Assembly (NCBI RefSeq): GCF_019175285.1
Contig: NC_056522.1
Span: 61,803,468-61,867,467 of the forward strand
Length of the DNA: 64,000 nucleotides
Source: Sceloporus undulatus
Taxonomy: Eukaryota; Chordata; Lepidosauria; Squamata; Phrynosomatidae
Direction: 5' to 3'
Below, one piece after another: positions 55,857 through 64,000 of this stretch. Both the position numbers and the translations under genes were made by a program. How positions within the stretch are numbered: position 1 is the stretch's first letter; each line of letters begins with the position of its first letter. A model generated the notes under the pieces. That model did no database searches, was not told the origin of the DNA, and saw only the letters and a list, made by a program, of their open reading frames with translations.

Positions 55857-57415
55857 TTGGATGGCCAATATTTTGGGCCCATTTCATAGAAGATTCTTTG
55901 ATTAACTCACTTTCCAATTCTCTTTTTAACAGTAATTTATATAATTTGGTTATTGTAGATATAGTAAAGTGCATAAATACTTGATCTAACTCATTTTCTG
56001 TTTTGGCAATTCCATTCAATTTTGAGTCTATAATTAATCTTTCTTTTAGTTGTCGATATGTGAACCAATGTATAACAAATCCCATCTCTTTTAGTTGCTC
56101 AGTGTGTTTTAAATGTGGTTTTTCATTTTCCCATTGGATCAGGTATTGATATCTTACACATTTTTGAGCGTAGGTTTCTTGTCCATATTTCCAGGCTTCT
56201 TGGGGTGATAGCCATGTAGGTAGCAAATTGTAATGTTTAATTTTGACCCTTTTCCACACTCTGATTAATGGTCTTCTTATTGCATGATCAGTAAACTCTT
56301 TATGTACATCTGTCTGATTATAACATAAGTAACCATGCCAGCCATATTTTTGATTGAATCCTTCTAGATTTAATGTGTCTATATCTTTAAATGTGATCTA
56401 TTTCGGTAACCATTCCAAAGCACAGGCGTAAAAATAAATCTTTAGATCAGGTACGCCTCAGCCACCTTTTTCTTTCATATCTTTCATTACGCTTCTTTTA
56501 ATCTTAGGGTTTTTCTTTGACCAATTACATTTAAATATCTCGGATTCCCATAATTTAAAAGGTTTGTCATTATGTAATATTGGCAGGTTTTGAAACAGGA
56601 ACAGAAATTGGGGTAGTATATTCAGTTTAACTGTTGCGATTCTGGCAAAGAGAGAAAGATTTAACTTTGTCCACCTGTCCAGATCTGCTTTAATTTTCCT
56701 CCACATAACCACATAATTATTATCAAATAACTCCGAATTCTTTTTGGATAATGTTATTCCCAAATACTCAATTTTCTTGGTAATTTGGAAGCCGGATATA
56801 TTCTGTAATGTTTTGTTTTCTTCCTTGGACATATGCAAAGTTAGGGTTTGAGTTTTTTTTATTATTATTAATTTTGAATCCTGCAAATTTTCCATATTAA
56901 TTGATTTTTTCCAGTAATCCGTTAATATTTTCTATCGGATCTTCTAGATTTATTGCTAAGTCATCTGCGTATACTTTGAACTTATATACGGAATCTTTAA
57001 TTTTCGCACCTTTTATTTGTTCGTTTTTTCTGATTTGTTCCAATAGAATTTCAAGTATTAGAATAAAAATTAATGGAGATAGTGGGCACCCTTGTCTCTA
57101 CCCTTTACGATTTTACATTCTTTTGTTTTTTTCTCCATTCACTATGATCTATGTAGTTTGTTTTTTGTATATTGAATTAATCCAGTTGATAAACCTATCT
57201 CCAAGTTCCATTCCTTTTATTACCATAATCATGAATTCCCAGTTCACCATATCAAAGGCTTTTTCAGTATAAAAAAAAGGGGGGGCAGTTTTCTTACTTG
57301 GATTCTTCTCGTAATATTCTATCAGGTTTACCATTGTTCTTATATTCTGTTTCATCTGTCTTTTTGGTAGAAAGCCACATTGATCCTTGTTTATAATTTC
57401 CTGTAATATTTTGTA
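55857..57415 (-). mobile_element. L1-type LINE fragment (minus)
   Basis: On the minus strand, frames encode an L1-like reverse transcriptase: EKAFDMVNWEFMIMVIKGM (57149-57355), the YADDLAINLEDP active-site segment (about 56950) and the downstream LSLFARIATVKLNILPQFLF (56458-56895). The ORF2 C-terminal region (55849-56259) encodes WLSPQEAWKYGQETYAQKCV. Both ends are truncated and the frame is broken several times. Confidence 0.85.
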
Positions 57416-57424
57416 ATATATTAC

Positions 57425-57765
57425 AAAAATATTACAAAGATTATGAGTTATTTAAGGAGATGGTGAAACAAATATTTGGGCTAACTCCAGAACACCACAA
57501 AAGGGAGTTTCATAGAATAAAGAAAAGAACAGACAAAACTTTTTCTCAACTGGAGTGCCAAATAGATTACTACTGTACTTAAAGAGCTGGGTAGATGGAT
57601 ATAAAATAACTTCCAAAGAAGAACTGCAGAGCTTGATAGGCCTGGGACAATTCTATAATATAATTCCCCAAGAATATAAATGGCTAATTCAAGAGAAAAA
57701 GCCCAAAACAGTAGTGGAAGCAGCTTGAATGGTAGATGAATTAGTACTAATTAGAGGGGAGGACA
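57425..57765 (+). mobile_element. Fossil SCAN-like gag fragment of a Gypsy-type (Gmr1-like) LTR element
   Basis: The plus strand encodes a degraded segment that resembles the SCAN domain. SCAN is known to derive from the capsid of Gmr1-like Gypsy retrotransposons, which occur in lizards. Only a gag piece remains; no LTR, pol or envelope part was recognised nearby. It is broken, with a small number of interruptions. It lies between the L1 fragment and a SINE 3' end (57766-57913). Confidence 0.55.
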
Positions 57766-57913
57766 GCCAGGGGCTCAGGGTTGACTCAGCCTTGCATCTT
57801 TCTGAGGTCGCTAAAATGAGTACCCAGCTTGTTGGGGGCAATTAGCTTACACATTGCTTAGGAAGTGCCTAAGTGCACTGATAAGCAGTATAGAAATGTA
57901 CTTGCTATTGCTA
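57766..57913 (+). mobile_element. 3' part of the 'ttgctattgctat' SINE
   Basis: Contains 'aaaatgagtacccagcttgt', 'aattagcttacacattg' and the 'cttgctattgctata' tail. Another 3' part of this family is at 55731-55856. Confidence 0.72.
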
Positions 57914-58242
57914 TAGAATAGCTATGAGGGTCCTGTCAGTGATAGTGTGAGTCCTGGGAGTGGTGACAAGGGAGCTGAACTCTTACGCTATGCACAACCA
58001 TATAGGATTTCAGCAGCAGAATTATAGATTTTTAAGACCAGGAATTTATCTTCAACTCACCAGCATTTCACACAGAAATTCATTCCTGTTTACTCTGAAG
58101 CTACCGACATTGGAATCAACATTGATATCACCATCCCCGTCCCCTTTCCCTCCCCCAGTGGAAGACTAATTTTTGTGCTAATCTGCCTGTAATTTTATTT
58201 TATTCACACTGGAATGTTTTAAATTCTCCTACTGTTTAATCT

Positions 58243-60614
58243 TGTTTTTTTTTAACATTTAAAGAATAAACAAAATTTATTTTATAACAGTATTACAGAA
58301 AGCAAAATATTACTTAATACAATGTCAAGCTACTATAAATTTAATATGGCATCTTAACTTTACATAAGGTGAACAGTGGCTGTGGCGAAGGGAGACACAC
58401 AGTTAACTGGCTTTCATATAGATCTCAAAGGAAGCCTCACCCTATTGGGTGGTTCCTGTACTACTTACGATGGATCATAGACTGCAATCCTGGTCCTTCA
58501 GTGTCCTTAAAACTTGTAGTTATTAGGCAAAACTACACAAAACAGATTTAGCTGCTCAACAAATGTGTCAGTTGTAACATGGAGACAATGGGTTTTTACA
58601 CAATGAAAGCATTCTGAACATCCTATAATCAAAGTATTTGACACTTAACATGTTAGGAAGAAAGCACTAAGGTTTTAAACTGCTTAGATTATCTTTGGTT
58701 GGAAGAAAGAGAACAAAGTCCTTTCAACCTTGTCTGGAATGCTGCAGACCACAGAGTGTCTATGAAGGTACTGAACAATGGCAGTGAAGTACAAAAAGGT
58801 TACTAGAACAGTGCTGTCAGCAGAAACATCTTTATAACTCTCTCTCTCCTTTATTGTACCAGCACCAGTCCCCTACAGAAAGTGGGAGATCCTCAGAACA
58901 GAGAAAGTTACAAGGAGTCTTTATAAAATCCATGTAAATCTTAATTTCTTTCCCCACCAAGTTATAGGAAAGCTTTGTATTTTAAAAAAATAAAAACAAT
59001 GTCTTTTTTATATTATTTGATATTTTATTACCTGAATATTGTGAAGAAAATCTGTTATTCCAGTAAGAAGCTTTATTTGAAATATTTTGAAAATGCTATA
59101 TCTAAATTAGTCAAAGTTTCTCTCCTTCCTGTATATTAAATTTGCTCAAGTGAACAGTGCTTACTAAATATTTCTGTTCATTTTCATGCAATCAGAAAAT
59201 CAGTTATATAAAAATGGAAGGGAACTATGCAAAAATTAATCTCTAAACCTCATAAAAAAAACAAAAATGTTAAGAAGTGGTTATAAAAATAAAGATGTAT
59301 GGGTTAAAGACAGGAGAAAGATAAGGTTTGGTGTTGGCAATTCATTCTGGAAAGTGTCTGGTCACTGTTGTCAGGTTTGGTGAATTCAGTGAAAAAGTGG
59401 TCAGGACACTAACTTGGAATGATCAAAGTTATTCATAAATCACATTTTTTTCTTCATATTACTTATTCTCCTTCTCCAAGTTCTGTTTCCTTATGCACCA
59501 CCACTCTTGTTACAGACATATCAGGGTGCTGCTCTTTGGCTTCTTTAATAGCTTGTGCCAATGTCTGATCATGGTCAAGGTCTGCATCTCCAGTGATAAC
59601 AATCCACTTTTCAATTCTTGTTTCTGACACACCACCTTTTATTGTCTTTGTAGTGTGTGGCGGTGTTTGTAGAAACAGATTCTGCTGTGATCATCTGTGC
59701 ACTCAACAGTACACCAGCATCACCACTGCCATCAAACTGGGGAGATTCATAATTGATTGTTTTAGTCTCTGTCTGAACAATTGGTACTTCCTTGGTAGAT
59801 ATTTCATTTCTCTGTGAAGCATCTGAAATGGTCACCATCTCTATTTTAACCAAAGGAGGCTCAGAGAAACAAATTATTTGTGGTGAAACATCAGTGTCAG
59901 TATGTGATGCCTCTCCATTTACTTTCATCTGCTCTTCCACACACTCTTCTTTCAGACCTTGCTTATCCAGTTTTTGCAAATTTGTCTTTCCAGATGTTTC
60001 TGTGGTTACTTCATTTGTCTGAACAATATCTTTTGTTACTTCTGTGTGCTCAACTGTTACTTGACCTGGACTGACTTCTGTAGATGTACACGGCTCCCTC
60101 TGGCTTTTTGGACTGCTTCTAATAAGTGAACAACATTCCTAAGAAGCAATGTGTGTTCTTGCAATGTTTGATTAATTTTACCAAGAGTTTGGAATCAGGG
60201 CTAGCCAGAAGAAGAAGAGACCTCCCTCCAGTCCATCTGCCTTGGTCCAGGCCTCAGAGGGAGAGAAGAACCACTGGACCTCATCCCCTTCCACCATTCC
60301 TTTTGTGTTGTGTCTTTTAGATTGTAAGCCTGAGGGCAGGGAACCATCCAATTAAAAATAATAATTGTAAGCTTCTCTGATAGCCATTAGGGCTGAAGGG
60401 CAGGGTATAAATATAAATAAATAAATAAATAAGTTCTTCTCAAGTTTTTGCTGATGTTTGTATGACTGTGATAGATCCGGGCTTGTTAAATGATGTTTTT
60501 TTTGTCTTCTGAATGACAGACAGGGCAGGAGTTTTCTTGCTGTCTTTTGCTGTACTATGGGTCACTGGTGCCATTCTATTTTCTTCTATCTTCAGGGAGC
60601 GTCAAGCCGAAAGG
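58243..60614 (-). pseudogene. EPB41L2P-like: Processed pseudogene of a protein 4.1 gene, EPB41L2-like
   Basis: On the minus strand the 4.1 C-terminal domain reads without introns: EPPLVKIEMVTISDA, EVPIVQTETKTINYESPQ and [16 protein letters not shown], then after a 1-base shift [20 protein letters not shown] and [20 protein letters not shown], ending ELGEGE and TAA (stop 59463-59465). The 3' UTR follows, with AATAAA (58276-58281) and a 9-base poly(A) (58245-58253). An 11-bp duplication CTGTTTAATCT lies at 58232-58242 and 60615-60625. The copy is 5'-truncated, has an extra in-frame stop near its start and is interrupted by an L2 3' piece (about 60205-60432). The KETELGEGE ending favours EPB41L2 over its paralogues. 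Confidence 0.88.
60205..60432 (+). mobile_element. L2 3'-UTR piece inside the 4.1 pseudogene
   Basis: 'cctccctccagtccatctgc' and 'agattgtaagcctgagggca' match the L2 3' UTR at 46379-46515. A second tail segment and AAATAAATAAAT follow. Confidence 0.72.
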
Positions 60615-60689
60615 CTGTTTAATCTCATTTTATGGGTCAATCATTGTTTTTATGACTGGGGGGGAGGGTTGGGGTTTTAGGGTTGTTTG

Positions 60690-60985
60690 GGGGTTGTAAT
60701 ATGTTCTCTCTAGGTCCTCCATCATTACTCCATTGTCCAATTCTGCAAGTCATGCTGGAGGACCTAGAGATTCCTAGAGAGAACACTTCTCCAGGCCTTT
60801 GTAGGTTTTCCAGCACAATTTCATGGACAACCTCTGGCAGATCCTGACCATAGAATCGCCCTGGAGAACCTAGAGATTCCTGGAGAGGTGTTCTCTCAGG
60901 TTTAAAAAAGTAGGGCTTTTTATTTGATGTTTTCCCATTTTCACAGGGGTCCTGTGCCTTTAACCCCAGCGAATGTGGAGGATAT
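60690..60985. repeat. Interspersed repeat, relative of 47760-48130
   Basis: 'atgttctctctaggtcctcc', 'cctagagattcctagagaga' and 'aaccccagcgaatgtggagg' correspond to blocks in the 47760-48130 repeat. Confidence 0.6.
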
Positions 60986-61017
60986 CTATACATCTATCTA
61001 CCTATATATATATATAA

Positions 61018-62396
61018 ATGTTGAATTATCTTTATATTCAAAACATGGTCGCCTTGGTCGATGATCTCCGTCTGGGCATGGACAGGGGAAGCGTGTCCCT
61101 GTTAGTGCTCTTGGACATCTCAGCGGCTTTCGATACCATAGACCATGGTATCCTTCTGGGGCGCCTGGCGGAGGTGGGAATCGGGGGCACTGCGCTCCAG
61201 TGGTTCCGATCCTACCTCTCCGGGAGGTCCCAGATGGTGCAGCTGGGAGACGAGTGCTCCGATGAGAGGGCCCTTACATCTGGGGTCCCTCAGGGAGCCA
61301 TTCTGTCTCCCATGCTTTTTAACATCTACATGAAACCGCTGGGAGAGATCATCCGGAGACATGGGGCGCGGTGTTATCAGTATGCTGATGACACCCAAAT
61401 AGTCTTCTCTATGTCTCCGACTGATGCAGTGACCGGGATTGGCGTCTCTCCTCTCGTGGCCTGTCTGGAGTCGGTAATGGGCTGGATGAGGGACAACAGA
61501 CTCAGCCTGAATCCAGAGAAGACGGAAGTACTCGTGATAGGTTCCCCCGGTCCGGGGTTGGCGGTGGTTCCTCCAGTCCTGAACGGAATCACGCTTTCCA
61601 TGAAGGACTCTGTACGCAGCTTGGGGGTGCTCCTGGACTCGTCGCTCCACCTTACATCTCAGGTGGATGCGACGGTCAGGAGCACCTGCTATCAGCTTCG
61701 GCTGATACGCCAGTTGCGTCCCTACCTCGACCGGGGAGACCTTGAAACGGTTGTACACGCCCTGGTAACCTCTCGTTTGGATTTCTGCAACGCGCTCTAC
61801 ATGGGGCAACCCTTGTACCATACCCGGAAGCTGCAACTTGTGCAGAATATGGCAGCCCGTCTGGTCACTGGCACTGCCAGGGCCAGTCATATAACACCAG
61901 TCCTTAAAGACTTACATTGGCTGCCTATTCGCTTCCGGGCGCAATACAAGGTGTTGGTAATTACCTATAAAGCCCTAAATGGCTTGGGCCCAGGGTACCT
62001 GGAGGACCGCCTCTCTCCGTACAATCCGCCCCGCGCACTTCGATCTTCAGGGCAGCTATTATTAAGTGTTCCAGAGGCGAAATATAATTCCACCTCTAGG
62101 AGGGCTTTTTCCATCTCAGCCCCCAACCTCTGGAACGCGCTGCCCTTCGAGCTCCGCTCAGCCACCTCCCTACCTCAATTCAGGAAGGGGTTAAAAACCC
62201 ATTTATTTGAACAAGCTTACCCTGACCAGTAACTCTCCCCCCCCCTTGTCAGCCTTGTCAGCATTGTTTTGCCGACATGTTATTTTTATTATTTTTATTG
62301 AACTGCTTTTAATGTATTTTATTTGATTTTGTGTAATGTATTGTTTTTCTTGTTGTTCACCGCCCTGATCTTTAGAAGGGCGGTATATAAATAAAA

Positions 62397-62441
<45 letters not shown>

Positions 62442-62450
62442 CTATCTATC
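61018..62450 (+). mobile_element. 5'-truncated L2-type LINE with open RT frame
   Basis: A 404-codon open frame (61018-62232) carries reverse-transcriptase motifs: LLDISAAFDTIDH (about residues 31-43), SGVPQGAILSPMLF (88-101) and the active-site YADD (122-125). The conserved thumb/connection region ([35 protein letters not shown]) follows. The endonuclease domain and the start of RT are missing. The 3' UTR ends 'gggcggtatataaataaaat' with an ATT microsatellite tail (62400-62441). CpG content is high and no frame break is seen, so this is probably the youngest LINE here. It cannot move by itself without the missing 5' part. Confidence 0.9.
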
Positions 62451-62462
62451 TATTGCTTGGAT

Positions 62463-62620
62463 CAGTGCTTCTCGGGCTAAGTGATGTGGTGGACCAACAG
62501 TTAATTTTTTCCCAAATGTCAGGGACCAGAACTAAATTTGGGCTATACGTTAGAATTGTTTCTTTTTTACCTGGAAAATTGCCAGGAACTGGCAATGATC
62601 CAGGGACCACCACTTTGAGT
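62463..62620. mobile_element. hAT/Charlie-like fragment
   Basis: 'cagtgcttctcgggctaagt' and 'gggaccaccactttgagtg' form a diverged inverted pair; the interior has 'gatgtggtggacc'. Confidence 0.55.
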
Positions 62621-63652
62621 GAGCTTAGTTTGTATGCATGCATTTCTCCCTTTCTGTTTATTGCTTAAATCACTACCTTTGAAATAATGCCATAATGTAC
62701 CATAATGGAGGGGAAGGGAGTAAAAGAAAATCAGGGAAAATAGAGGGAGGCACAGAAGTGCAGGAAAGAGGAGATGAAGAAGCTCAGAGTATTTAATCCA
62801 TTAATTATAAAGTTGAGCAATACTAAGGAAATTGGTCAGACTTTTTCGTCATGAGATGATTGCCTTCAAACAACATAAAATCCACACTTAGCATTTGCTT
62901 CCCATTTTAATAACAAAGTGCATTCCTCAAAGGCCACTTCTCCTAATGGATGGATAAAATGGGCACATAAAAATGAGACTGGACTTAACCATGTGAATGA
63001 TTACCTCTCCCCAGATCAGATTCTAATGTTCTCAACTGCACTGGCTGAACTGTTTGAGAAAGAAGGGCTTTGTTTTCATGGAATGTTTCTCCAGAAAGAC
63101 TTCATAGGCCTGGAGGTTTTTTTCATGCCCATAACAAAGCTCTTAGACGTCTTTATTCACCTAAGATTTGATTGTGAACATGTTCAAACCAGTCATTTTA
63201 CCATCACACAGAAGTTAAATCCTAAGTGAGTGTGAATCTGCTCACTGACCTTGGCCCAGTTCCAAATGCCTCTCTCATCTTCATTCTGCATATCTCTACA
63301 GTGGGCTATGTAGTTTTCATCAGCAGCTCTCATTAAAAGCTATGAGTCCATACTGAAATAATTTTAGGGAGCAGTCTGGAAAAGCTCAAATATTCTTTCT
63401 CTAGGTGTTTGTGGAGAGCAAAAAAATGTAACCCAATGAAGGGGTGAGATAGGGAGAATCATTGTAGGATTTGATGACACTATCCTCAAGATTTATATCT
63501 GGCAGGACACAAGGTTCTTTCAGGCTAGGGGTCTTGTTGTTATTTGTATTAATCAAAATAAACATATCCAGGGCATGTGTTTTCTCTTAATGGTCATAGC
63601 CTGTTGACTCAAAATCTCATCTTAACTAAAATCCAAATGGGGTTTGTCTCTC

Positions 63653-63688
<36 letters not shown>

Positions 63689-63710
63689 GTCCAGCAAACT
63701 CTCACACAGG
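62621..63710. other. Intergenic stretch, no gene recognised
   Basis: The 103-codon frame at 62918-63229 has no recognisable domain. A TG/AG microsatellite lies at 63653-63689. Confidence 0.6.
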
Positions 63711-63932
63711 GATGTTTATCACACTATGCTCTTAAAGAGGTACTATTCCAGTGTGACTCCTCTAGCAGCCTCCTGTTGCATGCTGGGATTGGCAGTTTTA
63801 AGGAGCTGAACTTCTCTGCCTGAGAATTCTAAATACCCCTCCTTAAAACTGCCAATCCCAGCATGCAACAGGAGGCAGCTAGAGGAGTCACACTGGAATA
63901 GTACCTCTTTAAGAGCTCGTCTGATAAACACC
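63711..63932. mobile_element. Hairpin DNA element with GTTTATCA ends
   Basis: The core arms 63729-63800 and 63840-63915 are near-perfect inverted copies (CTCTTAAAGAGGTACTATTC at both ends, and the 'gcatgctgggattggcagtt' block). The outer ends GATGTTTATCA (63711) and TGATAAACACC (to 63932) extend the match. Non-coding; the ORF at 63743-63991 is a by-product. Confidence 0.78.
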
Positions 63933-64000
63933 ATAGTTACACTGTTGTGAGCCAACTTTGTGTTGCAGGCTGTCAAGTCTAGGATTGTCACCTCCTTCTA

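Noticed and set aside
61120-61890. 256-codon minus-strand frame opposite the L2 RT
   Set aside because: Shadow of the plus-strand RT frame, which carries the conserved motifs.
62918-63229. 103-codon plus-strand frame
   Set aside because: No recognisable motif or context; likely chance.
594-63932. CRISPR array or bacterial-type systems
   Set aside because: The repeats are dispersed eukaryotic transposons with no regular spacers; the genes are vertebrate with introns.

Overview
The window is vertebrate nuclear DNA, and the repeats point to a squamate reptile, most likely a lizard. It contains tRNA-headed SINEs with a BovB-like tail (the Sauria type), a SINE with a reversed 5S rRNA head, and CR1, L2, BovB/RTE and L1 LINE pieces. 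Many short DNA transposons are also present. The species is not resolved. A run of 10 N at 50442-50451 marks an assembly gap.

Two host genes lie head to tail on the + strand. The last coding exon of DPY30 (898-970) ends in the conserved Dpy-30 C-terminus and is followed by a poly(A) signal. About 8.4 kb downstream lies a complete MEMO1 gene: nine coding exons from 9369 to 36551, all with GT-AG introns, giving 297 codons. The copper ligands reported for human MEMO1 (H49, H81, C244) are all present. Its promoter is a CpG island (about 8.6-9.9 kb) with three GC boxes and seven same-strand CCAAT boxes 31-45 bp apart. The DPY30-MEMO1 order matches other amniotes as far as I know. The two proteins act in different processes: chromatin (H3K4 methylation) and cell motility/copper handling.

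The MEMO1 introns hold most of the DNA-transposon diversity. A palindromic element with GGCC-type ends occurs four times in the window. One copy, in intron 6, carries two further insertions, each with a clean target duplication. Intron 4 holds a CpG-rich foldback element, a TA-flanked element and a decayed minus-strand L2 LINE.

Downstream of MEMO1 (37-64 kb) I see no other intact host gene. This part holds an unidentified, near-open minus-strand region (37131-38115), BovB, CR1 and L2 LINEs, several hairpin elements, a minus-strand L1 fragment and a fossil SCAN-like gag fragment of an LTR retrotransposon. It also holds a processed pseudogene of a protein 4.1 family gene (closest to EPB41L2; 58243-60614, minus) with an 11-bp target duplication, and a 5'-truncated L2 element with an open 404-codon reverse-transcriptase frame.
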